The notes: a model not told the origin generated them from the sequence alone. 64,000 bases of DNA from Rhynchopus euleeides (GCA_963210315.1 OY723283.1:1798001-1862000); one strand, 5' to 3'; shown: positions 1 to 9,980, counted from the stretch's first letter. A program made the numbers and translations.

Positions 1-1060
1 TCCCTGTTCTGCATTTGGTTACCCTCACGGGTATCACGATACAGAGCAGTCCCCCCCCTCCTCCCCCCAAAAATCGTTCGCATCATCTTGGCGCCCATTC
101 CTTCCACTTTCTGTGGATGTGTTTGGTATTTCCGAACGGAATTTTCCAGCGTCAAGACTGATACCTCGCCGTTTTCGAGTCAGTCACTTCCACCGCCGCT
201 GCGATTTGCGTACCGGTAGTTGTGCAGAAATGCTAACATTTAATTTGCTCTGTGGAACCTGGACTGCACCTTCTGGGATGTGAGTCTGTAGATAGTTGGA
301 CAGTTGCGGTACCCATCTGTTAGAAAGCTGAAAGGAACCTTGTCGGGCGATCAAGGACGACTGAGGGTTCAGTTTGAGTTTAATGTGGTCCAAGGGTACA
401 ACAGACATCACTGCTTTGCAGATCCCTCTTGCTTGTCCCTCTGGTAACTTCCAACGGCTCAAACTCCCGGTCTTCAAAATCCCGGTCCCGGGCCCGGAAT
501 TTCCGGGCCCGGCCGGGGTTTCCCGGGATCCTGCCGGGGGGCAAACCGTGATGTGAGGTGTGCGGGTGTATTCCTGAAGGATTCACTTCTGCGTCCACAC
601 TGAGTGATTTTGGAGTGATTTTCACTCCAAATTTCACTCCAGGAACATTGGATGCTGCAAGGTTGCAGGGGTTTCTGCAGTATTTGCCTTGAAAAAGCCA
701 AAAAACATGATTTTTTCACGAAACTCGACATGTCCGTGCGTTATTATCCAAAAAATGGTCCCAGGGGGGTATTCTGGAGCCATCTCCACCAAAAACTACA
801 CCATCCGCCCGCAAAATTGTCCGAATAACGCAAGTTTTCATGAAAATAACGGAAAAATAACGCGTTATTTTAGGAGAAAACGTTTTCCAATTTTTTGACA
901 TCACGGAGTGGCCCCCTGGAGTGATATTTTACCCAAGAAAATTCTTTTAGGGGGGGTAGGGACCCGAGTTTCGGGTCAGATTCACCGGGAAATGCTGCCT
1001 TTTTTGGGGTCAAAAAATAACGCAAAAATATCGTTATTACCGTTACTGGTAACGGAATAA
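1..1060. other. Non-coding, AT/GC-mixed spacer
   Basis: I see no convincing gene here; open frames are short and of mixed composition. Visible structure is limited to a GC-rich palindromic patch near 480-535 (runs of GGGCCCGG/CCGGGCCC type) and repeated GTTATT/AATAAC blocks between about 840 and 1065. The stretch is probably decayed repeat DNA leading into the palindromes that follow. Confidence 0.5.
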
Positions 1061-1078
1061 CGCCCAATGTATGTGTAT

Positions 1079-1205
1079 ATGCCTGAAATATACATGTAAA
1101 ATACATGTATATCAAGTAAAAATACAAGTATAATACTTGCATGTCAACTATTATACTTGTATTTTTACTTGATATACATGTATTTTACATGTATATTTCA
1201 GGCAT
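1079..1205. repeat. Long near-perfect palindrome (intact copy)
   Basis: Two arms of about 57 bp are reverse complements, starting ATGCCTGAAATATACATG on the left and mirrored to CAGGCAT on the right. They are separated by a loop of roughly 14 bp around CTTGCATGTCAAC. The arms consist of ACATGTA and ACTTGTA words. This intact copy shows what the interrupted copy at about 1434-2885 looked like before insertions. Function is unknown; it may be the end or core of a foldback element. Confidence 0.85.
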
Positions 1206-1433
1206 TTACATGTATTTTACATGTATAATACTTGTCATGCAAGTATTATACATGTAAAATACTTGCATGACAAGTAAAATACATGTATAATACTTGCATG
1301 ACAAGTAAAATACTTGCATGCAAGTAAAATACATGTATTTTACTTGCATGCAAGTATTTTACTTGTCATGCAAGTATTTTACATGTATAATACTTGCATG
1401 ACAAGTATTATACATGTAAAATACATGTAAATG
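1206..1433. repeat. Array of short ACATGTA/ACTTGCATGCAAGT palindromes
   Basis: About 230 bp made almost entirely of interleaved self-complementary words: ACATGT, CATGCAAGT and TGCATGACAAGT. It lies between the intact palindrome and the interrupted copy. The related stretch after the insertions (2831-2936) uses the same words. No open frame or known repeat family is recognisable. Confidence 0.75.
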
Positions 1434-1461
1434 CCTGAAATATACATGTAAAATACATGTA

Positions 1462-1806
1462 CCGTATACGTAAATATTTTGGAACGTAAATATTATGGAA
1501 CGTAAATATTATGGAACGTAAATATTTTGGAACGCTGGTGGGTTGGCGTTCCAGATTTTTTTCGTTCCATAATATTTACAGGGCTTTCTGCGACTCGGGG
1601 ACTTGGACCAGGTGATCGGACGGCATACAGAGTCCCTGACGGGACCTACTCGTGCACTTTTCGCGCGATTCCTGACGCAAGCCGTCCTCACCACCGAGTC
1701 CCCAACTGGCCCTGTAAATATTATGGAACGTAAATATTATGGAACGGACCGGCCAAAAATGGGCCCGTTCCATAATATTTACGTTCCATAATATTTACGT
1801 ATACGG
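1462..1806 (+). mobile_element. TA-flanked miniature inverted-repeat element, copy 1
   Basis: A 345-bp element starts CCGTATACGTAAATATT and ends in the reverse complement of that sequence, with TA on both sides (1460-1461 and 1807-1808). Joining the flanks with one TA restores the uninterrupted palindrome seen at 1079-1205, so TA is a genuine target duplication. Subterminal blocks repeat GTAAATATTATGGAACG in both orientations around a unique core of roughly 140 bp (about 1577-1716). There is no transposase, so it is non-autonomous. TA duplication and small size fit Tc1/mariner-superfamily MITEs, but the mobilising enzyme is not in the window. Confidence 0.85.
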
Positions 1807-1829
1807 TATATCAAGTAAAAATACAAGTA

Positions 1830-2174
1830 CCGTATACGTAAATATTATGGAACGTAAATATTATGGAACGGGCCCATTTTTGGCCGGTCCGTTCCATAAT
1901 ATTTACGTTCCAAAATATTTACAGGGCCAGTTCGGGACTCGGTGGTGAGGACGGCTTGCGTCAGGAATCGCGCGAAAAGTGCACGAGTAGGTCCCGTCAG
2001 GGACTCTGTACGCCGTCCGATCACCTGGTCCAAGTCCCCGAGTCGCAGAAAGCCCTGTAAATATTATGGAACGAAAAAAATCTGGAACGCCAACCCACCA
2101 GCGTTCCAAAATATTTACGTTCCATAATATTTACGTTCCATAATATTTACGTTCCAAAATATTTACGTATACGG
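1830..2174 (-). mobile_element. TA-flanked miniature element, copy 2 (inverted)
   Basis: Same family and same 345-bp length as the copy at 1462, in opposite orientation, with CCGTATACG ends and TA at 1828-1829 and 2175-2176. Only 23 bp separate it from copy 1. Those 23 bp are host palindrome sequence, so these are two independent insertions rather than one larger element. Core sequences of the two copies are nearly identical by eye. Confidence 0.85.
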
Positions 2175-2201
2175 TATAATAGTTGACATGCAAGTATTAT
2201 A

Positions 2202-2830
2202 CCGTATACGTAAATATTTTGGAACGTAAATATTATGGAACGTAAATATTTTGGAACGCTGGTGGGTTGGCGTTCCAGATTTTTTTCGTTCCATAATATT
2301 TACAGGGCTTTCTGCGACTCGGGGACTTGGACCAGGTGATCGGACGGCATGCAGAGTCCCTGACGGGACCTACTCGTGCACTTTTCGCGCGATTCCTGAC
2401 GCAAGCCGTCCTCACCACCGAGTCCCCAACTGGCCCTGTAAATATTGTGGAACGTAAATATTATGGAACGGACCGGCCAAAAATGGGCCCGTTCCATAAT
2501 ACCGTATACGTAAATATTATGGAACGTAAATATTATGGAACGGGCCCATTTTTGCCCGGTCCGTTCCATAATATTTACGTTCCAAAATATTTACAGGGCC
2601 AGTTGGGGACTCGGTGGTGAGGATGGCTTGCCTCAGGAATCGCACGAAAAGTGCACGAGTAGGTCCCGTCAGGGACTCTGTATGCCGTCCGATCACCTGG
2701 TCCAAGTCCCCGAGTCGCAGAAAGCCCTGTAAATATTATGGAACGAAAAAAATCTGGAACGCCAACCCACCAGCGTTCCAAAATATTTACGTTCCATAAT
2801 ATTTACGTTCCAAAATATTTACGTATACGG
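2202..2830. mobile_element. Compound miniature element (nested copies 3 and 4)
   Basis: The outer boundary is CCGTATACG at 2202 and CGTATACGG at 2830, each next to TA. The left 300 bp is a + copy that stops at TA 2500-2501, where a second complete 329-bp copy in - orientation (2502-2830) begins. The right end of the outer copy, about 45 bp, is missing. The structure is therefore either an insertion followed by loss of the host copy's end, or a recombined pair. Removing the whole compound restores the palindrome target. Confidence 0.8.
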
Positions 2831-2936
2831 TACTTGTATTTTTACTTGATATACATGTATTTTACATGTATATTTCAGGCATATACATGTATTATACATG
2901 TATAATAGTTGACATGCAAGTATTATACATGTATAA
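2831..2936. repeat. Right arm of the interrupted palindrome
   Basis: Begins TACTTGTATTTTTACTTG and runs to CAGGCATATACATG, matching the right arm at about 1150-1205, then continues as ACATGTA-type words. Together with 1434-1461, 1807-1829 and 2175-2201 it makes a second palindrome copy whose loop is inverted relative to the intact one. Confidence 0.75.
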
Positions 2937-3398
2937 CATGGATGTATTCAGATCTTAATAAGAGAGGAATTTTTTTCGCCAAATCTACCTCCTCCTCCTC
3001 TTAGATTAAGACCTTAGTCCATAAACGGCCCAAAAAAGCCCAACATCTGAATCCCCTTAATTAAGGTCTTAAACCTCTTAGTGTAACCTCTTTAAGGTCT
3101 TACACTCAGAGGTTAAGACCTTAGTTCGATCTTCAGCAATATTACGTTGACAGCGGGTGAACCCAGCAGGTTCCTGCACACACCCGCCCCCCGCGCCCCC
3201 ACCACACGCACGTTCGTGCCCCCCCCCCCCCACCACACACTCAGTTGACTCCAACACTCACATCCCCCACGAGGACTCTTATTTGCGTGGCAGCAAGTGG
3301 CAACATAGTGTGAGAGAAATGCCACACTGCAAAAGTACGCTTGAGTCACAGAGCGGCAGCAGAATACAGGTTGGAGTTTTGCCGCTCAGCGGATCATC
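2937..3398. other. Spacer with TAAGACCTTAG repeats
   Basis: Several direct and inverted copies of TTAAGGTCTTA / TAAGACCTTAG lie between 3000 and 3125. They are followed by C-rich sequence (3170-3240). The stretch lies beyond the 3' end of the minus-strand transposase ORF and could hold terminal sequence of that element, but I could not define paired ends with a target duplication. No gene seen. Confidence 0.4.
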
Positions 3399-5780
3399 TC
3401 ACGCGGTGTACGCGTGTGCATTGATGGCAGAGACTGCCTCTTCGAAAGAAGCCAGCACATTCTTCGGGATGGTGGTGGGCTGGAGAATGTCGTCCTCCCA
3501 CTCGACGACTTTCGGCCCAGTCGCAGCAGGATAGCCCTTCCGCAGGGTCCGGTCGAACTGGTTGGGTAGGTCCTGGTTGCAGGCATGGAAGAGGATTCGG
3601 GCCCGAGTTGATGCGTGCGCTGCCATGCGGGACGGGGGGAGCACACGGCGCGCGATAGAAAACACGCTGTCACACCCCAGAGTCGATGCAGTCACCGCCA
3701 GCAGATCAAGGCACAGAGTACGCAGCGCGCACTCCCCGTAGTTCAGCCAGAAGGAGTCCACATCGCCCTTCATGCCCTCCTTCTTGGAGTGATCCACATA
3801 CTCTACCCACGCCGCCTCCTCGACTTCACGGAACGCCGGAATCCAGGCAGTGATATCCTGGAAGGACATCAGGTTGTCAGTGTTCCCCATGATCTTGACA
3901 GCACGTGGGTTCACGTGTCTCATCGCCTTCCAGTAGTAGTACGACCCCTCCGACTTGTTCCCCCACCACCGCACCTTCAGCTCCTCTGAGAGGACAGCTG
4001 CGACTGGGGACTTGGCATCCAGCAGGTCTTCCAGGGACTTCTTTTCCCGCTCGAGAAATTCTTTCTCTTTTTCCGTCTTGGCGTACGCGATGTTGTCAAG
4101 GTCCTGAATCTTCCCCTCCATGTCACCCCAAACAGAGTGGCTGTGCGACTTCTTCGAGGGGGTGGTGTAGGAAGCCAGCAGCTCCATGATCGGCGAATTT
4201 GCCCGCTCCATCTCCAGCAACTCCTTCTCCAGCCGTGTGACCCCCAGATCCTTGAGCAGCTGGCCCAGCTTCCCCATGCTGGGTGTCGTACTGCCCTGTT
4301 GGAGCTCGGTGCTCACGAACACGAACAGCGCCTTCATGCGCTGGCGCACGTGGGTGTACACTTCGATGCGAGACGAGTACCGAGTATCACCTGGGAGGGG
4401 GCACTTCACAGCCGGCACCTTCTCCTTTGTGTTGTTCTTTTTTGCAGCGTCGAGAACAGCATGCGCTGCTGGAAGGATATCCTTGAGGGTGGTAGCGGTG
4501 GAGACTGCCTCGTTCGGCTGGCGGAGGGCTGCACGGATCTTCCCGGCGCACGATTCGAAGAGATCGGCTTCCTCCTGCGGCGTGCAGTCCTCCCTGAGTT
4601 CTTCGACTTCCCCGAGGATGGTCTCCAGCGATGACACAGCAACTCCGGAGAGACACTCCATCTGCACTTCGACCCACCGTCTGTGCCGATACTTGTTCTC
4701 ATCCCCGCCCAGCAAGTTGTTGAGTAGGCGGGACACCTCGAAGGCGGCACACCCCGGGAACTTCTTCTCCAGGTTGGCCAGCATCCAGGTCTCGCAGACG
4801 TCGCCACAGTTGTTCACCAAGTGTGGGACGCACGACACGAAGGGGACACCGAATGCTTCGGCGAGTTCACGGCTTGCAGCTGCGTTGGACCCGCCCTTGT
4901 CGGATCTGATGAGGAAGGGGGGGGGCAAGCTGAGGCGCGTCAGCTCGCGCTTGATGTCCTGCGACAGCTCGACCCCGGTCTGGCTCCCCCTCCGCTCCTC
5001 CGGACGTATGAAGATCAGCGATGCGGCGAATCCTACAGCGCTGAGGATGATGGCCGTCGCCTTCGTGTCGCCAATCCCACTGTTGTCATGCGACATGCAG
5101 TACCTCCCCCCCTTCAGCTTGGCCGTGATGACCTTCTCGCTGTCCTTCGTCAGCTCGTCGCCCAGCTTCTTCACCAGCGGAGCAACCTTCGGGGGGTCCT
5201 TGGGGATGCGTGTGCCTGCGAGGCAGGAGAGTACACCCTGCATCGCGCCCGCTGTGATCCCCGTGTAGAGCACCCCTTTCGCGATTTTGTCATGCAGAGC
5301 GGTTTCACTCGCTTCANNNNNNNNNNNNNNNNNNNNNNNNNNNNNNNNNNNNNNNNNNNNNNNNNNNNNNNNNNNNNNNNNNNNNNNNNNNNNNNNNNNN
5401 NNNNNNNNNNNNNNNNNNNNNNNNNNNNNNNNNNNNNNNNNNNNNNNNNNNNNNNNNNNNNNNNNNNNNNNNNNNNNNNNNNNNNNNNNNNNNNNNNNNN
5501 NNNNNNNNNNNNNNNNGTCCAGGACGAAGGTTGCAGATAACCGCTGCACCTCTTCGTCCGAAAGGAGCTCACAGGATAGGGGAACTGCCCACACCCCACT
5601 CACGACAATGTATCCGAAAGGTGCACTGCGCGTGTGGTGGCGGTGTCGGGTCCAGACCCACCTCGTTCCCCCATGCCCGTCAGTTGTTGCCCCTCCAGGG
5701 GTGGCTGCTGTCTGGCATGGGGGGCGCCCTCCCTGCCTTGCAAGGGAAAATGTAGAACGGCATGCTGCCCGTTTCTTCAT
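3399..5780 (-). CDS. hAT-superfamily transposase-like protein (gap-interrupted)
   Basis: The longest minus-strand frame that is not a shadow of another gene: about 793 codons, of which some 66 fall in a run of N (5317-5516). The C-terminal part carries the hAT dimerisation signature: a hydrophobic stretch followed by S-VFSIARRVLPPSRMAAH, then ARILFHACNQDL. Upstream, IRSDKGGSN and CVPHLVNN resemble the catalytic Asp strand and the C-x2-H region of hAT enzymes. MSHDNSG stands where the first acidic strand is expected and looks weak. No terminal inverted repeats or 8-bp target duplication were identified. The frame is intact outside the gap, so it could be a recent element or a domesticated copy. 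The N-terminal end is uncertain and no BED zinc finger is visible, perhaps because of the gap. Confidence 0.7.
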   Translation of the reverse strand: MKKRAACRSTFSLARQGGRPPCQTAATPGGATTDGHGGTRWVWTRHRHHTRSAPFGYIVVSGVWAVPLSCELLSDEEVQRLSATFVLDXXXXXXXXXXXXXXXXXXXXXXXXXXXXXXXXXXXXXXXXXXXXXXXXXXXXXXXXXXXXXXXXXXXEASETALHDKIAKGVLYTGITAGAMQGVLSCLAGTRIPKDPPKVAPLVKKLGDELTKDSEKVITAKLKGGRYCMSHDNSGIGDTKATAIILSAVGFAASLIFIRPEERRGSQTGVELSQDIKRELTRLSLPPPFLIRSDKGGSNAAASRELAEAFGVPFVSCVPHLVNNCGDVCETWMLANLEKKFPGCAAFEVSRLLNNLLGGDENKYRHRRWVEVQMECLSGVAVSSLETILGEVEELREDCTPQEEADLFESCAGKIRAALRQPNEAVSTATTLKDILPAAHAVLDAAKKNNTKEKVPAVKCPLPGDTRYSSRIEVYTHVRQRMKALFVFVSTELQQGSTTPSMGKLGQLLKDLGVTRLEKELLEMERANSPIMELLASYTTPSKKSHSHSVWGDMEGKIQDLDNIAYAKTEKEKEFLEREKKSLEDLLDAKSPVAAVLSEELKVRWWGNKSEGSYYYWKAMRHVNPRAVKIMGNTDNLMSFQDITAWIPAFREVEEAAWVEYVDHSKKEGMKGDVDSFWLNYGECALRTLCLDLLAVTASTLGCDSVFSIARRVLPPSRMAAHASTRARILFHACNQDLPNQFDRTLRKGYPAATGPKVVEWEDDILQPTTIPKNVLASFEEAVSAINAHAYTA
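5317..5516. other. Assembly gap (200 N)
   Basis: An unresolved stretch of N lies inside the transposase ORF. The frame is open on both sides in the same register, consistent with a gap length that is a round placeholder rather than a measured size. Confidence 0.99.
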
Positions 5781-5885
5781 TTTTCACCTTGCCTGGTGGG
5801 GGGGGAACCTCTCACGAGGCAAAAAAGAGGAACGGCATGCTGCCCGTTCGCTCATTTTTGCCTCGGGGGTACATATGCAACCTCC

Positions 5886-6625
5886 GGGGGGTCTTCGCTC
5901 CGGGTCAATTTGGGTCAACTTGGGTCAATTTGGGTCACCCTGGGGTTTTTCACCTTAGGAAAATGGGGGGCTTCGCTCCGGGTCAATCTGGGTCAGCTTG
6001 GGTCAGTGACCCGGAGCGAAGCCCCCCCTTAGGTGACCAAAAATAGGTGAAAATTTTTGCCTATTTTCCCTTGTGTCAAACTTGGAGTCTGACCCAAAAA
6101 TCGGAATCTGTGACCCATGGTTTATATGGGCAAACCTGAAAATTTCCGACTTTTTCCTCAATTTTTCCCACTTCCTGGCCATACCTTTCCCGACCCAAAA
6201 TCAAACAAATGCAGCGGAAAATGGCCAAAAATAGGCCAAAAAACCCCAAAATTTTTCCTATGGGAACGAACATGGGGGTCTTCGCTCCGGGTCAATTTGG
6301 GTCAACTTGGGTCAATTTGGGTCACCCTGGGGTTTTTCACCTTAGGAAAATGGGGGGCTTCGCTCCGGGTCAATCTGGGTCAGCTTGGGTCAGTGACCCG
6401 GAGCGAAGCCCCCCCCCTTAGGTGACCAAAAATAGGTGAAAATTTTTGCCTATTTTCCCTTGTGTCAAACTTGGAGTCTGACCCAAAAATCGGAATCTGT
6501 GACCCATGGTTTTGGACTTTTTCCTCAATTTTTCCCACTTCCTGGCCATACCTTTCCCGACCCAAAATCAAACAAATGCAGCGGAAAATGGCCAAAAATA
6601 GGCCAAAAAACCCCAAAATTTTTTC
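5886..6625. repeat. Direct repeat, two copies offset by 388 bp
   Basis: Copy one starts at about 5886 and copy two at about 6274, each beginning GGGTCTTCGCTCCGGGTCAA and running through repeated GGGTCAATTTGGGTCA words to AAACCCCAAAATTTTT. The second copy lacks roughly 20 bp around 6120-6145 of the first. Inside each copy GGGTCAGTGACCC forms a short palindrome. No coding potential is evident; the recurring frames only reflect the repetition. Confidence 0.85.
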
Positions 6626-6690
6626 CGGGGGGCTTCGCCCCCCGGACCCCTCTTGCGTGGGGGGCTTCGCCCCCCACGCCACACGCACCT
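6626..6690. repeat. Pair of GC hairpins
   Basis: Two adjacent inverted repeats, GGGGGGCTTCGCCCCCC and the same hairpin again after CGGACCCCTCTTGCGT, each can fold into a stable stem with a TTCG-like loop. They follow directly on the 388-bp repeat. Confidence 0.6.
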
Positions 6691-8506
6691 CCCGGCCGGT
6701 GGCCGGTTCGGTCGTCGTCGGCTGCGGCCAAAGGGCGTGCGGTAGCCGACGCCCTTTTGTGCTCGCCTCCTCCTCCCACACTTCAGTATGTCGTTTCATG
6801 TGAGTCCGTGTTCCTGCTTTGTTCTTCTGTCGACTGGGACGGGCCAGTCCTCGTGGGTTGCCGGCCGGTGTGTCCTCCCCCGGGACCCCCTCCTCCTCCC
6901 GCCACTTGCATCTGGTTCAACTTCAGTGAGAGCTGAGCGGGAGCCATACTTGCTCTCTTGGACCATTTGTCCGCAGTCCTGCATCATGAAGAGTTAGGTA
7001 ATGCCCAGCCGCAGCCATCCCCCGACCCAGGTGTTCTGCCGTGGGCCAGGTCACCATCTGTAGGTCACCCCGTCACACACCAGTGGGCAGGCCCTGTCAA
7101 CGATATCGATGTGACTGCTCTTGCCGCAGGGCAACGGATGTGGGCCTGCATTGCATCCTGTTGCCGCTCAGTTCTGTTCCCACCGGAGCTTGTTGTTGCG
7201 CCGCAGGTCGAACAGCCTTTCGTGTGGTCGGCGCTGATCTTGTATAGAACGTAGGCAGTAGGCTGCTGTGGGTGACCTGCAGGTTACCCGTCCCTTTCGT
7301 GCAGGCAGCGCGAGAGGTGCGATGTTTATGTGTGGGAGCACGGCAGCTGCCCCACACTCCATTCTGCTCTCTTGTCTGCTGTTTATGTTGAACAAGGTCT
7401 GGCTGCCAGTGATCTCGCTGGGGGTCGGGCAAACCAAAAAAGAAGTCGGGCACAGGGTGGCCGAGCTCGCGAGAAAAAAAGTGCAGCCCAACCCCGCCCC
7501 GACTTCCCGTGGTATGATGCAAACAGGATCGAATGCACGGCCACAGAACATTTTCACCCAATTCGAGAGGCACCGGATGTTGCTGCCTTTGGTCGTCCTG
7601 CTCGATCAAAAATCAGGAATCCAGCCCCCCAGCCGCCGCCACGGTAGTGAACATCCTGAAAGTCTTCGAAGGCTAGTCCCCACACCGGTTGGTGCTGTTG
7701 CACATTCCAGGCGGGGATGGTCCTTCGCTTGGGGCATGATGAGGTGCGCTTCGATGAACACCATCAAGCCCCCAGCATGCCGTTGGGTTTTCATACGCTG
7801 CGGCGCATGAAAACTCGGCCACAAGGCCGAACCCAAAGCCCCAAAATCTGACCCGGGAGGTAGGGCCGAGGGTAGGGCCATGCCACCCCTGGCGGCCCAC
7901 CCTCCCAAACAATTACAGAAAAAGGGAGGTGGGGCCGCGGCCCCCTGCCAGCCCTGGCACGGGATCACTGCTGGCGGGTAGTTCAGGCTCGTGGCCCTCC
8001 TCGTTCCGATAGCCCCTCGGACATCCAAATGATTCACGTGCAGCAGCCCATGCGCAGAGAACGGTGTGCCGTCTTGTACAGCAACTGTTGGACAACTGTT
8101 GAAATCGTTTTTCACCAAAAAAAAATCACTCTGCGGGCCAAGTCGAAGATTTTTCTGGGGACTTTTGGTGTCCCCAATTTTTGAACGATTTGAACGATTT
8201 TTGGCCGTGCTCGTAGCATTCCCCGTTGAGGGGGTCGCTATTTCGTGTTCTCCTGGCCGCACGGAGGCATTGCCTTACGTCGCCTCTTCCTCTTTTCCTT
8301 TGGTGGTGTGTTGGTCTGGCACAGAGGGCGGGACCGTGCTTTTTCAATTTTCGAAAAATAAGCTCACTTTGCTAAACTGGACCCAACTCCCCACACTCTT
8401 TTTTTCCGACTTTTTCACGGGTTTTTTCTGGTTTTTTTTGGTTTTTTTTGGCGGATGGAGCGAAGACCCCCCCGGATTTACATATGTAAGCTCCGGATTT
8501 TACATA
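6691..8506. other. Spacer without recognisable gene
   Basis: Open frames of up to 218 codons exist on both strands (for example 7606-8262 minus and 7268-7810 plus), but none contains a motif I recognise and their compositions look random. A short perfect palindrome, GGGTGACCTGCAGGTTACCC, lies near 7270. The right inverted end of the candidate 2.6-kb element lies at 8456-8491. Confidence 0.45.
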
Positions 8507-9394
8507 CCGTATACGTAAATATTTTGGAACGTAAATATTATGGAACGTAAATATTTTGGAACGCTGGTGGGTTGGCGTTCCAGATTTTTTTCGTTCCATA
8601 ATATTTACAGGGCTTTCTGCGACTCGGGGACTTGGACCAGGTGATCGGACGGCATACAGAGTCCCTGACGGGACCTACTCGTGCACTTTTCGCGCGATTC
8701 CTGACGCAAGCCGTCCTCACCACCGAGTCCCCAACTGGCCCTGTAAATATTATGGAACGTAAATACCGTATACGTAAATATTTTGGAACGTAAATATTAT
8801 GGAACGTAAATATTATGGAACGGGCCCATTTTTGGCCGGTCCGTTCCATAATATTTACGTTCCAAAATATTTACAGGGCCAGTTGGGGACTCGGTGGTGA
8901 GGACGGCTTGCGTCAGGAATCGCGCGAAAAGTGCACGAGTAGGTCCCGTCAGGGACTCTGTACGCCGTCCGATCACCTGGTCCAAGTCCCCGAGTCGCAG
9001 AAAGCCCTGTAAATATTATGGAACGAAAAAAATCTGGAACGCCAACCCACCAGCGTTCCATAATATTTACGTTCCATAATATTTACGTATACGGTATTAT
9101 GGAACGTAAATATTTTGGAACGCTGGTGGGTTGGCGTTCCAGATTTTTTTCGTTCCATAATATTTACAGGGCTTTCTGCGACTCGGGGACTTGGACCAGG
9201 TGATCGGACGGCATACAGAGTCCCTGACGGGACCTACTCGTGCACTTTTCGCGCGATTCCTGACGCAAGCCGTCCTCACCACCGAGTCCCCAACTGGCCC
9301 TGTAAATATTTTGGAACGTAAATATTATGGAACGGACCGGCCAAAAATGGGCCCGTTCCATAATATTTACGTTCCATAATATTTACGTATACGG
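8507..9394. mobile_element. Second cluster of CCGTATACG miniature elements, with nested insertion
   Basis: TA-flanked outer ends lie at 8505-8506 and 9395-9396. A complete 329-bp copy in - orientation (8766-9094) sits at TA inside a + oriented copy. Removing it and one TA restores the host element's own word CGTAAATATTATGGAACG, which demonstrates nested transposition. After the insertion a further + core follows (9097-9394), so the host is itself a tandem of two + units. Sequence is nearly identical to the copies 6 kb upstream. Confidence 0.85.
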
Positions 9395-9396
9395 TA

Positions 9397-9812
9397 TGCA
9401 AAAATTTGATTAGCAAAATGATATGCATTTTCTGCATAAGACCACCGTGGACAGCTCCCCCCCCTACCCCATGTCCTGCCATCGGAATTGCCCTGGTGTG
9501 AACCGAAGAGCCCACAGCCAGACGGTGCGGTGAGTCCTCTCCCCCCCCCCTTCCCGCCCCTTCTCCCCCCCCTCCCCCCTCCTGCCTATTATTGCAGCGC
9601 AATGTCGTAGTTTTGCTCCCTAGGCCCCACAGCACGCGTGGGAGCAACAGCAACATGGCATGCGATTCAAAAACCCCACCCTTTGGGGGTGATTGCATGC
9701 CGTCTGCATGATGACCGTACCATCTGAATAAGCCGCATACTGTCGAGGTTAGCTCCTCTGAGAAGAACATATTTCTTATTCCAAAGACCTGACACGGCTC
9801 GCATCACGATGG
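9397..9812. other. Spacer with long C tract, upstream of discoidin-domain gene
   Basis: Contains C-rich runs at about 9540-9580 and no supported gene. Promoter elements could not be recognised. Confidence 0.45.
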
Positions 9813-9980
9813 ATGGGCCGCCACCACCACCACCCCCTTCACGCGATCTGTCTCCCCCCCCTCACTTTGAAAGGCCGCGTGGCCCCAACACACCACACCA
9901 CACACCACCACCACCACCCAGCGGGCACGGTGAGTGGGCCTCCCCCCCGGCCCCCCTCCCGCCTCTGTGCTGCTGCGTTG

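Larger units (their letters stand above)
5870..8491. mobile_element. Candidate 2.6-kb element bounded by inverted ends
   Basis: Near 5870-5903 the sequence reads ACATATGCAACCTCC followed by GGGGGGTCTTCGCTCC. Near 8456-8491 the reverse complement appears with a few mismatches: GGAGCGAAGACCCCCCC, then ATTTACATATGTAAGCTCC. The interior holds the 388-bp direct repeat and about 1.8 kb with no convincing gene. GGGGGTCTTCGCT also recurs as an inverted pair at 50822-50930, suggesting a family. No target duplication was confirmed. Confidence 0.45.

Noticed and set aside
1206-1433. CRISPR-like array of short repeats
   Set aside because: No regular spacer length and no unique spacers; the words are overlapping palindromes in a eukaryotic spacer.
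1509-2799. Recurring 61-97-codon frames in the miniature elements
   Set aside because: They repeat only because the element repeats, occur in several frames and strands of the same DNA, and have no domain; the elements look non-coding.
7606-8262. 218-codon minus-strand frame
   Set aside because: No motif, mixed composition, and located inside a candidate non-autonomous element.
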